Assembly: GCA_037349315.1 (NCBI GenBank)
Contig: JBAIAC010000001.1
Span: 7,172,001 to 7,236,000 of the forward strand
DNA: 64,000 bases
Source of the DNA: Chelydra serpentina
Taxonomy: Eukaryota; Chordata; Testudines; Chelydridae
Reading direction: 5' to 3'
Numbering within the stretch: position 1 is the first letter of the stretch; every line of letters starts with the position of its first letter. The notes under the pieces are model-generated. The model was not told the DNA's origin. It saw only the letters and a list, made by a program, of their open reading frames with translations, and ran no database searches. This document shows, piece by piece, positions 11,447-23,255 of the stretch. A program made the translations under genes and the position numbers.

Positions 11447-13463
11447 ATGTCACCTAAAGTGTTAAATGGTTTTTAATTCTCCATTATGACAGTTGCATTT
11501 CAATGGATGTTCTTCAATTTGTACAAAATAATTTAACTATGGTTTCCCATAATACAGAAGTCAGGTTAAATATCTGATTCGCATAGTTTAAACCAATCTA
11601 GTGAGGCTAGGTCAAAGCATATTCCTCTCTGTAAACCTGCTATGTGATTTGTCCCCTTTAGAATAAAAATAGGCTGAGATTTTCTCTGTTTAATCTTTTA
11701 ACCCCAGATGGCTTTTATGTTACATTTATTAGAATGTGAGACCTCCCAGTGATTGTCACATAGGGACATGGTCATTTTAGTACAAAGTATGCTGCCTTTC
11801 TCAACCTTTTGATGGCATATTTTTATATTATAGCACCAAACAGCTATCAACCCTATGCAAAAATAACGACTATGAGAATCCCTGTCCTCCCAAATTCTGT
11901 ACTACTTGGCTGACTACTCAACATGGTTTTATGCAACATTTTATCTTCTGGGCAAGGTTTAGCGATATCAAAGAGAAAATATCACAATGTTTTTTACGCT
12001 GATATCCTTGTGCAGCTGTTTTCCTTTTCTCATGTTAAGATATTTTAGGCAAACTATCATATATTGTTTATAATATGTGTGTTGTGATATAGGACTTAAA
12101 CTCCCTCTGCTGCTTCCCAGTAAATGAGGAAGAATTGTGAAATACACAACCTTGTTTTGACGTTTTGGAACATTAAGCCATTGTGGTAGAGTAGGGGAGA
12201 CACTAGGGGCTTGATCCTGCTCCAGATGGAAGTCGGTGGCCAAACACAATGTGAGCAGAATAATTTCTTTCTTTTTTAATCTTTAATGGGTGAAGTTCAA
12301 ACACATGTATGTAAAACGCTGGTTATAACGGTTTCCTCAGTGGTGTTAATCCAATGCAGCAAATTCATTTGTAGTCTGTTTTGCGTAATAAAATAACCCT
12401 TTTGAGTGCACTAGTTTTACATTGAAAACATCAGTTGGAGCCACTTTGCTGTGTTAAACTACCTGAGAGATTGAAGTAAAAATAAAGCAGATGGCCATTA
12501 TTTTAGAAGTTCATCCAGTGTTATTAAATATGGCACATACATGAAATAATGTTCTCAGCCTTGGAATGCTCACTTTGACTTTCTTCACGTTTCATTTTTA
12601 TTTTGTAGCTTGCATGTGTCTTTATTGGGGATTTTGGCTTCCAGGTTAAATACCTTTCTTTATGCTTTTATCAGTCCATATTTTCAGTACCAACATCTTG
12701 TCAGCAGATGGAAAACCAGCGCAATGCTAGAAGACCAGAAACTTTGCTGTGCAGTTTTATTTGCCTTGTTCTTAAAGGGAAATATGGATACAGTTTTAGA
12801 ATGCAGTAACTGTGTAGTAGGAGAGGCTGTGTTTTTTGTGTCCATAATAGTGACCTTTTTCTAATAGTGTCTAATAATCTTAGTTCCCACTTGATGACAT
12901 TTTTTTTCCCTTTTGGTGGATTCTAAACATTTTAAATTAGAGTCTTCATTAGCATAACAGACTTGATTTTAGGTCGAGTTAGTTTTATGTTTTAGAGCAA
13001 GTGACATTGAGTTCATGAGTTTTATTCTCTCTGTGCTTGTAATAACAATAATCATATTTATCTGTATAGCACGGTCGTGCTTAGCAGGCATGTAAAAAGA
13101 CTTAGTATCAGCCTGGAGGAGCTTACAGTCCAGGGCTCCTGATTGTCCCTGGCCCTTGTGTAAGTGTATGAGTACAACAGCGCAAGGAGTCTCTCTACCA
13201 CCACCCTGTACATTGCACACTAGGGCCAGGAACAAAAGCAGTAACTATCTGCTTCCTCCTGTCTCCCCAAAGAGGGTGGGGAGGAGACTGAACCATGTCC
13301 TTGTTCTCTCTGCCACCACCACCAGGAATCTAGCCAAAATTCACGTAGGGGATTGTAGGATTTCCCTTGTGCCATGATCAAAGTGAGGGATTGTGTGTCC
13401 TGAGATAAACTCCCTCTGCCGTGGGGCTGCTCTACACAGGCTTGTACTCATGATTGCCTAAAG
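11447..13463. other. Intronic sequence without recognised genes
   Basis: Short chance open frames only. The stretch 13020-13140 (ATAATCATATTTATCTGTATAG ending in a GGAGCTTACAGTCCA motif is about 100 bp) looks like a worn copy of an old interspersed repeat also hinted at near 23060-23150. Confidence 0.45.
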
Positions 13464-13919
13464 CCGTGGCTCTCAATCTTTCCAGACTATGATGCCCCTT
13501 TCCGGAGTCTGATTTGTCTTGTGTACCCCAAGTTTCACCTCACTTCAAAACTACCGGCTTAGAAAATCAGACACAAAAATACAGAAGTGTCACAGCACAC
13601 TATTACCGAACAATTGCTTGCTTTCTCATTTTTATCATCTTAATTATAAAATAAATCGATTGGAATAGAAATATCATACTTACTTTTCAGTGTAATAGCT
13701 GGGCCTGTTTTTCACTTGTGAGCCTTGTCTGAAACTGGAGCCGTGGGTGGTGGGGCTGAAACCCAAGTCCTGCCCCCCAGGGCTGAAGCATGTAACTTAG
13801 CTTCACAGAGCTCCCTGTGGCGTGAGGCCCCAGGCAATTGCCCTGCTTGCCACCCCCTAATGCTGGCCTTGCTCTTGCAGCCACCCTGGGAGTTGCAACC
13901 CCCAGGTTGAGAAACACTG
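13464..13919. mobile_element. hAT-type non-autonomous element, about 456 bp
   Basis: The ends CCGTGGCTCTCAATCTTT and GGTTGAGAAACACTG are diverged inverted repeats. The inside includes GTACCCCAAGTTTCACCTCA and AAGTGTCACAGCACACTATT, which I recognise from a frequent turtle hAT derivative. The right half is GC-rich. The flanks (GCCTAAAG and ATCTAGCC) no longer match, so no target duplication is claimed. Confidence 0.72.
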
Positions 13920-15226
13920 ATCTAGCCCCCTTGTGGCCTCATAAAGGCACTCTAAAAGCCTCAGTTCTAGCTGTAGGAGGATTACACAGGAACTCTAGAA
14001 GTCAGGCATAAGACTGCCCACAAAGATCGCTTCACAGGCCCTGGTGTAGATGGTATGTTGTGGAGCAGGCCCAGAGCTGTGTAAGTTGTACAGAGGGCCG
14101 CAGAGCAGCCCAGGATAGGGAGGTGCAAAGGTGGCTGAAAGCTGCGTTAGCTGCCATCCACCTGGGTTGCAAGTTCTGGGCCGCGCCACTTAAAGATGCA
14201 GCGCAGGATTTCACCCATTATATTTATTAACTGGCTCTTACAGTTATAAAGCAGTGAAAGCTGTAGATTGTCACAGTGAATATGTTCATGTTTCTTCATG
14301 ATAAAATCTGCACAGATCATAACAGAGTTGTCCAGATAACCAATCATAGTTTTCTCAGGCATCCTCCTTAACAGGAAGACCTTCAGGAATGGTTGGAATT
14401 TGTTAAATTATCTATTATTGGCAGCTGAATTCCATATCTTTGCATCTGTGCAAAAACGTTAGACCAGAGTAATATCCTGCATCCTGAAAAGCCGAGAATA
14501 GCGTGACCATTGGCCCAAGAAAGAAAGTTCTGATTTCCTCTCTGCACTGTTGACCTGAATTCTTATGATTCTAAGAGTTCTGGGAAGCTGTTGATGTTGA
14601 ATATCATAAGCAAGAGCCAGGAGCCTAAATGTGATCGTTAAGACCGTGTATTTAGCAGAGTTTGATGGGAAGAGCATAATGTCTATATTTCTTTAGTGTA
14701 TAGTAAAAAAAAAAAATTTTAAGCCTCAGAAATTATATTCAGCTTGTAAAAAAAAAAATTTTTAATATAAAGAAGCTGTTGCATTTGCAATTAGGAAGAA
14801 AAAGATGTCCTGCGTTCACCCTGGTTGAAGTATTGCACAGGTCTACAACTGATTGTGTATAACATGTACAATACACTGCCTATTACCTGGGCACAGCATG
14901 GGAGACTTGAGATGAAACTTCAGCCCCGTCTCTGAACATTATGTTCCGACAATACTGCTAGTCCAGATTGTAGGTTAAACACCCTGCAGCTAGTATTAGT
15001 CAGACACTTAATGCTTCTTTCCTGGTTTCTTTTTCTGGTTTAATTTCCTTGTCTTTTTTTCTGTATCATTTGCGCTAATTTTAGAACCCTCCCTTTGCAG
15101 TTTGTCAGATTGAGCATAGCATCTGTTTCCAGTTAAGTGGTGGTTATACCTTTTACGCATCAACTGTCAATGATTTTGACTCCTAAATGGCTAAATCTCT
15201 TTTGAAAATGAGCTTTAGGATCCTTA
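13920..15226. other. Intronic sequence with two A-rich tracts
   Basis: No gene is seen. Two A runs followed by TTTT occur near 14706-14721 and 14748-14763. Short minus-strand frames near 14000-14680 have no recognisable domain. Confidence 0.45.
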
Positions 15227-15530
15227 GGGCTTGTCTTCACTACCCGCCGGATCGGCGGGTAGCAATCGATCTTTCTGGGATTGATTTTTCGCGTCTCGTT
15301 TAGACGCGATTCATCAATCCCCGAAAGCGCTCCCCGTCGGCTCCGGAAATCCACCTCATCGAAAGGTGGAAGCGGAGTCGACGGGGGAGCGGCAGCGATC
15401 AACTCGCCGCCGTCCTCATGGTCAGGTACGTCGATTACGATACGCTGACTTCAGCTACGTTATTCACGTAGCTGAAGCTGCGTATCGTAGATCGACACCC
15501 CCCCCCCCCCCCCCCAGTGTAGCCCTGGGC
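15227..15530. mobile_element. Multi-hairpin MITE, copy 1
   Basis: The element starts GGGCTTGTCTTCACT and ends AGTGTAGCCCTGGGC, imperfect inverted ends. It contains four consecutive hairpins: 15241-15261 (TACCCGCCG stem), 15277-15321 (GGGATTGAT and TCGCGTCT stems), 15329-15390 (GCTCCCCGTCG pairing with CGACGGGGGAGC) and 15430-15496 (ACGATACGC and TTCAGCTACGT stems). A C18 tract follows at 15498-15515. Related copies are at 49469-49694 and 58091-58377. It has no coding capacity. The flanking TTA / TAA does not settle the superfamily. Confidence 0.82.
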
Positions 15531-15797
15531 TAAGTCTGTTAGGTGCTGCAACATTGAGTGCAGCAGCATTTAAATACCTTTAAAAAGCTGGGCCTAAAAT
15601 TCTTCTGCTTGTGTTGGGCTGGTCAGTGCATGCTGACCAGAATTAAAACTCAGTTTTAAATGGGTTTGGGCTCAATCTGTTTAAAGCAAGTTTTGGTCAA
15701 TGTGGAAGAGGGCAAACAATCTTTAAACTGATCCAGTCCAGGTAGCTTTTGCAGCCACAACATTTGATTGCCTTTGTGCTAAAGGAATGGTGCTGAT

Positions 15798-16125
15798 TAG
15801 GGATGTAAATAGCAGTTAAAAAAAGTAACCATGTAACCGACTACAAATGTATTGGTTACATGTTTAACTGGGGAACTAGGGGTGCGGGGGGTGCTGCAAC
15901 ACCCCCATGTTTTACATGGGCCCCTGGCTGCCGGCCCCCGCGCCCAGGAATCCCCGCTGCCAGCCCCTGCTGCTGCTGTCCCGGCTGGGACTCAGCTGCT
16001 GGCTGCGCACCCGGGGTCCCTCCTGGCTGCCACCCCCAGTGTGGCAGCGGAGTATAGCTGTTAACCGAACCCGATAAGACTGCTTATCCGTTAATCAATT
16101 AACCAGGTAGACTTTTACATCACTA
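15798..16125. mobile_element. 328-bp hAT-type MITE with 8-bp target duplication
   Basis: The ends TAGGGATGTAAA and TTTACATCACTA are inverted repeats. The element is flanked by a perfect 8-bp direct repeat GTGCTGAT (15790-15797 and 16126-16133). Subterminal GGTTAC / GTTAACC / GGTTAA motifs lie at both ends and a GC-rich centre lies between. Open frames of 65-70 residues inside it are low-complexity and not taken as genes. Confidence 0.88.
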
Positions 16126-16133
16126 GTGCTGAT

Positions 16134-19100
16134 ATCACTGTTCTGCACACTGCGGGGAGGGTTGTGTATGTTTGTGCGTGTTGGCTGGATTTTTGTACTT
16201 CCCACTTCATATCCTGAGCCAAATTCTCCATTATACTGGTGCAAGCCCACTGAGTTCATTGAATTCAATAGGATAGCCCTGGTGTAATCGGCAGCAGAAC
16301 ATGGTTCATGGATTTTTATCCAGAATCCTGCAATCCCTTTAATTTTAATGAGAATTTGGCATCCAGATTCCTTTGGCAGCTTTGAAAATCCCACCCTTAA
16401 TATTTCAGAATGTTGCTAAAATTATAAAGAAAGAGTGTTTGTCAAGGAAAGTTTATTACCTAACTCCTGTTTACTTACTAAGCGACTAAACCAAGTCAGC
16501 CACAGTAAATCACAAGCACTAAGCATGAGCTGCAAGTCCACCTGCTAATTGTGTTGTCAGAGGGGTTTCCGTCCAAAGGAAATTTCCTTCCTAATGTTGC
16601 CTCAAGATAAGTTGGAGTCTGTATTATCAATACAGCTGTTAAGAGCTACTTCCCTTTTCCTGCTGTGCATGTTTTGCATGATGCTCGTTTGTCTTTACCC
16701 CTGGGAAACAAATGTTTTCACAAGCTAAAAGACATTGGCAGCTCCACCCATATCCTCTGGTTTCAATTAGATTTTTCAAAATCTAAAAATATCTCTTTAA
16801 AGATATGAAGGATATTTGTCAAAAGTGTCACATTTGTTAATGTAAACTTAAAAGGCATGAGTGATTATAAATGGTGCTTCCTTTCCCACTATTGATATTA
16901 AATACCTATAATTAGTTATTAATGTGTATTACCATTAGTATACTTTTGTGTAATAGTATATACATGAATATAGCATCAATTAGTTATTTCCAGTGCTTTG
17001 TTGCATTTTCTAAGCTGTAGGTGCAATTCCTGGGTTAAAATCGATATGCAAATAAAATGGATGGCCTTTGTTTAATTCTGTGCATGTTTTAACTTAAAAG
17101 ACCTGAATAAAAAAATGTACTTGCAGTTTATCAGTTTGAAGGTGATGGTGAAATCAGTTGCAAAAATCTACCATCATTGTGAAATGCCAAGCAGAAATAG
17201 TCAGTAGAGGTTTTAAGACTACATGCCACACCCCCTTCAAATACATTGATCAACAGTTTTAATCTTGTTTTCTAGTTACATATATGAAAACATGTATAAA
17301 GTATATATATTGTATGCAGTACTTCGGGGGTATACATGACCTGGTGGTAAAAACGCCTACATTCTGTCTACTCTGGGGTTTGCACTGGTGCTACTATCCG
17401 TGGAGAATGACAGAGCTGAATTTTTCCAGGATAGCTGCACCCATTGAGAGAGACAAAGTGCCCCGGGGTGGGTAAGGAAAGTGGGAGTCCAGAAAGGGCT
17501 GCAGAGCTGCATTCCTGGGTATGTTTTATTGTCTATTTGCCAGTTCTCCTGAAGAGCTGGCAGTCAGTGGCATGCCACAAGGCTGTGTGGGAGCCTGGCT
17601 ATTTACTATCAAGCAGGGCTTTCTCAGTGCAGGCAAGTGGATGCATTCAGCCAGTCAGTAATTTGACTTTCCCAATGGCAAGTGCGTTTTTCCATCCTTA
17701 CTGCTCAATCATAGTGGGCAGTAAGAAAGACAGAAACGCCACCTTCTCCTGCTTCCCCCCCACCCCCCCCCCAAAAAAAACCTCCCCACAAACTCAGATA
17801 TGGGTTATAACAAAGAACTGGAATGTACAGGGATTGGAGAGACATAAGACTTAGAGCCTGGAAATTAGAGAGAAAGAGATTTCATGTCTGAAAACATCAC
17901 TGGTGCAGTGACTAGAATTTTTATTGCCTTCATTTCTATCTTTAAGTTAGTGTAAACAGTGGGGAGAGGAGGAAGGAACCACCAGGGGTGGGAGGAAAAG
18001 GGGTGGAGGCCGAGCAAAAGGGGTAAAAACAAGACAAAGGAGGGTGGAGAAACAGACTCAGAAAACAGTCCATACCAATGCAAAGGAAATAATGGAAATC
18101 ACAAAGGACAAGACAGAGAGAGTGAATAGGTAAAAGGAGAGGAGCAGCAACTGTACTGGGACATGACTGGAAGGGACACAGTGTGAGAGGAGTAGTCAGC
18201 CACAGATCTGTCAAGGGGGTGGTCGGGCCTCCATGTGAAAAGGATGGGAATCACTGCTTAAGGAAACAGAGGTGGCTTCCTGGGGATGGATTAACTGAAA
18301 GACATTGTTGTTTGACCCACACAGCTGTTTTCCTTCCCCAGGCAACGGGCCAGATCATCAGCAGGTGTAAATTACTAGAGCTTGGTTGACGTTAACACAG
18401 GTTTACGCTAACTGAGTATCGGGCCCAATGTATCACCATATTTTTTCATATAACGTCCATATTCTGTTTTACCTGTCCCTGATTGGTCCATATGTCTGGC
18501 CCCTCAATTCCCACCTGCTAAAACAACATGGTATCAGCTGGTTTGCTTTCACCACCCATTACGTTTTATCTGCACCCTAAGGAGGACTGGAGAATGGCTG
18601 ATGATCATGTGTTTATTTTAATAGGTTCCATTACAGATAACTTAGTAACTAGATTTCACAGCTTTCTTGAAGCTATAATGCTTTGAACATCCGAACTATA
18701 AGTCTGTACTAGTATCTATCTATCTGTAGAGTAAATATAAGTCATCTCTTAATGTTACATAGCTATATAGAAATTACAGTAGTTAGATAAATATACATTA
18801 TGTAGTGTTCTTGGACACATCTGGATCACAATGAGCTTTTATGTAAGCTTTATGGGGAAGGGAGAAGTGTTAATTATTGTTGGAAATGTTTTAATAGATG
18901 TAAAATGTTGCTAATTCTTTAACTGTTTTCTGTGACTCGCTAGTTAAAAGGAATTGCTCTTGACTTGATGCATGAATTAGCAAACATGCAACTGTGCAGA
19001 CAAAGCATTCTAAGGAATTCACTATAAATAGTTCTGAACATCATGTTTAAGATGACTAGAGAGTATATTTAAATTATTATTTGGATAGACTAGTATTTCC

Positions 19101-20796
19101 ACTAGCCAGATATGATGGGTTTTTTTTCCTTTGGTGCAAGATTGAGCAAACTGTGCTATTATGCTGCTGGAAATGAGGAGCAGCTTGGGTATGGGAGGCT
19201 GTAACTTTTGACTCTGTATTTGTTTTTGTAGTATTGCTTTGCTAGAACAGGGTCTGTGCTTTCTAATGAAGTGGCCCACATCCTGTTCACACTGCTTATT
19301 AACAATATATATCTTGGCTTTGTATTGCTGACGTTGTGATAATTGGAATGAAATATGTGGTCACAAAGCATTGCGCATGTTGTGGGGAAAAGTTACAACA
19401 CAATCAGGAGTTGATAGCTCAATGGGGCAAAGGTCTGCAGCATGTAATAATCTAAGGTTGGTTACTATCAGGGTATCAGAAAGCAAGCCCCAGTTACTGC
19501 TAACTTCCTGTTGTGGTGCCATGTCATTGTAACACTGTACTTCACAAAGAGAGAACCACTGCAAACTGTACCATGAGCTGTCAGGCTGTTGACAATGTAT
19601 TGGTGTAATATAACATAAACACCTTTGAAGGTCAGTTCCAATGCATTAGCCCTCTCACAAGGTACTGCAAGAATAAATTCAGAAATACACAGGAGGCACT
19701 GAGATATTGTAGTGATAGGGGTTATATAAGTAAACAAATATCTACTGTCATTTAGCTGCTGATAGCGCGCTCTCTCCTTTTTGGATTCCTCCTTCCTATT
19801 TCCTTCCCTTACCATCACCCCCTTGTCTCTACTGCCATTTATTTCTTTACTTTCTGTGTTCTTACACCCTCGGCTTCAGTTTTCTTCTCCTCTTTCCTCC
19901 TATCCCATGCTACCACGATCAGTCCCTGTAGTCCAGCAGAGAATATAGTAAAACTAGCTATGAATGTGCCAGATTCATACACCTGTCCATACTAGAGAAG
20001 CATTGTCTGTAGGAAAAGAGACACATTGCTCTTCCTGGGAAATTCCAAAAGGCCAGGGAGCATGGCAAACATCAAACAGATTCAGTTCTGTGTGAAAATT
20101 TAACCTTCCTACATTCCAGAAACATTTCATATATCTAAAATAATATGTCCAGAGTTTTTTGGGTGCCTAAAATTAGGTTTCTAAATCAAAGTGGCGTGAT
20201 TTCCAAAAGTGCTGAGTACCCACAGATCCCAATGAAGTCAATGAGCGTTTCAGATGGTCAGTGCCTTTGAAATCAGGCCTCTTATTTAGATGCCTAAATG
20301 TGGATTTAGGAACCTAACTTTGGACACCTAAGTTTGAAAAGTTGAGCCTATCACTCTTCCAGAATCCAGTGAAATCACTGGGTTTCTTTTCATAGTGTAA
20401 GGCCTGATAAATAAGGTCCTGATCCGAAGCCCACTGAAGTCAGTTAAGACCCTGAGTGACCAAATGATGCAGCGTTTTCTGGCTAAAAGTCATTCAATAC
20501 TCAGCAGACTACTTCTTAAGAGTTTCTGAATTCACACAGTCTATAGTGAACATACACATTAAAGGAACTATGACTTTTGCCAACGGTTATCTGTACAAAC
20601 AGTTATGAAAGTGCCTGGTATGTGTATGTCGAAAAAATCTGTTTTTCTGTGGCTTTATGTAAATCCAGGCCAACTTCACTCTTGCAGTTTTGGAACAATT
20701 CATCCTGCTCTTAGATAAATATTTGTGTAAATCTTTGAATCCTGAAATAAATGCTATTATGAGGGGAAAGGAATAAAATAAGTGAGAGGCATTGGA
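16134..20796. other. Intronic sequence, mostly without transposons
   Basis: No gene or RNA gene is recognised. About 16430-17120 is an AT-rich stretch free of obvious repeats. A C-rich/A-rich tract lies at 17755-17780. Two worn palindromic repeats lie near 20180-20345. The longest open frame (17444-17854, 136 residues) has no recognisable domain. Confidence 0.5.
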
Positions 20797-20890
20797 CGAA
20801 ATTCTGCTCTCACACCAATGTTAATCCTGAGTAACTCCATGGATTTCAACGAAGTTATTCTGAATTTACACCAGTGTAATCAAGAACAGA
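20797..20890. repeat. Short palindromic interspersed repeat
   Basis: GAAATTCTGCTCTCACACCA and ACACCAGTGTAATCAAGAAC form the outer arms of an imperfect palindrome, with ACTCCATGGATTTCAACGAAG at the centre. It belongs to the dispersed palindrome set. Confidence 0.55.
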
Positions 20891-21293
20891 AGATGGACGA
20901 TTATCTAAAAGCTGCAAGATAACCAAGATTAACAAAGCACAGGGCAGTTTGATAATTCACAGACACTCTTTAGGTTATTCTTTTACAAGTCACCTATTCA
21001 TGTTTTAAGAAACAGGTTCTGCTGCCAAATCCTGAAGTCCATACTCCAGATTTACTTCTCAAACATTGCTGAGGCAAAATTCCCAATGAAATCAGTTCTG
21101 ACTTCATCAGAAAATACTATAAACTAAGAAAGTTGGATTTTCTGTGAAATGTTGTCCTGATAAAATAACTCTGGAGACACTAGCAAGCCTCTTTATTTGA
21201 ATATATTGGAACATGGGTTTGAATATCGTCATCTTATGTCTGTGCATAAGCTTTGATTTGTTTAGAATAATCCTGTATTATTTCTTTGCCTAG

Positions 21294-21445
21294 ATGAACG
21301 AGAGGCAGTTCAGAAGAAGACTTTCACAAAGTGGGTTAATTCACATTTGGCACGTGTATCATGTAGAATTACAGATTTATATGCTGATCTTCGTGATGGA
21401 CGGATGCTTATCAAACTGCTGGAAGTTCTTTCAGGAGAAAGACTT
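21294..21445 (+). CDS. SPTBN1: SPTBN1 exon 1 of 18 here: start of CH1
   Basis: Encodes human-equivalent residues 50-100, starting with the last two bases of an aspartate codon (phase 1 intron upstream) and ending in GERL. It follows a TTGCCTAG acceptor and precedes GTAAGT. The stretch [12 protein letters not shown] is the first CH1 helix, part of the actin-binding surface, and [17 protein letters not shown] is the CH1 core. The preceding exon with the start codon is outside the window. Confidence 0.97.
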
Positions 21446-23255
21446 GTAAGTGTCTATATCTTTATATTCTTTTTGTCATCTCTTCATTAAAACCATGGGT
21501 GAAATCCTGGCTTCATTGAAGCCAGCGGCAAAATTCCCGTTAACGTCAATGGGGCCAGGATTTCACCCCATATTTTTAAGAAACCTCTTCCTATCAATTT
21601 TTAAAAATTGTATTTAACATAAGTAAGGGCTTGATTTAGTTCTCATTGAAGTGTCTTTCTATTGTCTTCAGTAGGAGTTAGAACCTTTAGAGTCTCATCT
21701 ATCCTGTGAGGTGCTGAGCACTACCAGGGAGGTACTGAGCAGCCTCAACTCCCATTGGAATCAATGAAGGCTCTGAAAGGTGCTCAGCACCTTGCAGGCT
21801 GTGGCTGTCTTTGATTAGGTGGGGTATGCCACATGAACTAGAATCCCCGGGTGACACTTTTCCCTCAGGTATGTATGTGAGCAGTTTTCATTCTCATCAA
21901 CGGGAAATGAGTGTCAGTATCAGAGGGAAGATATTGACCCTGTGGACTGGGTATGATCAAATTCTAGTGGTAAGAAGTGGCGCTGTATGACTATTGGAAG
22001 TGTATTTTGGGGAATGGTGGCGTATTAGTTTTCCCACACAGATCATTTAATGATGTCCCTGCTCTTAAAACAACCTTATCAAAGGAATACAGGTCTTCAG
22101 CTGTGATCCAAGGCTACATGAGGTTGCAACTGTGTAATCAAGTGTCATCAACTGATCTTATTAATAGAAGCTATATAGGTTAAGACCCTGCATAGTAAAT
22201 TGGACATATGCCCCACAATGCTGTGTTAATACAGCAAAACTTGACATAGTGATTGCCAAATATTGTTTTGATTATATAAACTCTAAGATGCATATAAGTA
22301 CCCTGTCCTGATATTCTATACTAGGAGTTAAAATATACTTAGTATGCATGTGTATTATATTTTGCTCAAAATAAATTCCTTTATGCTGAATAATTTATTT
22401 TAGTGTGGTATTAGTGTTTGATGTACTCACTGCAAACAGTGCTTATTCCAGATACTGTGTTCAATTACACTGGTGTAGCTGAGATCAGAGTTGGTCTTTA
22501 TTGTAAAATTTAGACTGTTATTTCAGGTATCAAGTCTGCAAACCCTTCAACGCAGTTTCGCCCCTTTATTTCAGTTTAATTATTTGCTCTGAAGTGAGTT
22601 TTGATGTCACATATTACTTTATGGGGAAACTCAGACCAGCCATGCAACTTCCTCCGTGTGATTTTTTTTTTTTTCTCACCAAGGTTTGAAAAATTGATGT
22701 ATTCATATAGAACATATGCAGTTATATTGGGAGTAATGGTGCCAAGCCAGCAGCATTCTCCTAGTGAGAATGTTACATCTGTGGTTACATCACCATTAAA
22801 ATAGCTTAATAGTGGTTTGCAACACTACTACAAATTCTTATTTTAGCATTGTTATCTCAACTTTAGAATGTGAGTACAGCAACCTTTGTTTAAACAGCAC
22901 ATTCTAGCATGCCTTCCACTGCAAACATGGATATAAATAAGGTAATTCACGAAACCTTGAAACAGTTACACACAATGAAGAGTATATTATTATGATCATC
23001 TTATGTGGCTTACTTGCTGAAATTCTGTTGCTCTTTGTAATTACCTTTATTTTTTATTTGTTATTCACTGGCACAGTGTGTTTAGTGCTACATAAGACAC
23101 AGATATTGAGACAATCTCTGCTCAAATAACCGTACCATCTAGAGAGCAAACCTAGAAAGTCAGGACAACTGGGATAACTAGAGACAGAAGCTATCTTAGA
23201 TATGTTATTTTTAAATTTTAAATGCAATTAATATATTCATTCAATACAATATATA
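21446..23255. other. Left part of the intron after exon 1
   Basis: A 73-bp palindromic repeat is at 21497-21569. Two worn palindrome-family segments follow near 21630-21800 (GGTGCTGAGCAC motifs). From 21800 to 23255 I see no gene or clear transposon. The Tigger element starts immediately after. Confidence 0.5.
21497..21569. repeat. 73-bp palindromic interspersed repeat
   Basis: GGGTGAAATCCTGGC at the left end pairs with GCCAGGATTTCACCC at the right end without mismatch over 15 bp, and the inner TTCATTGAAGCC / ACGTCAATGG also partly pair. It is the best-kept member of the palindrome family in the window. Confidence 0.8.

Noticed and set aside
14706..14763. Two A-runs followed by TTTT 42 bp apart
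   Set aside because: Looked like a tandem duplication, but the sequences between and around them do not match beyond the homopolymers.
15160..15402. 80-residue minus-strand frame in the multi-hairpin element
   Set aside because: It is a by-product of the palindromic sequence and the CpG-rich stems.
17444..17854. 136-residue open frame in the first intron
   Set aside because: No recognisable domain, low-complexity C-rich end, and no conserved splice context.
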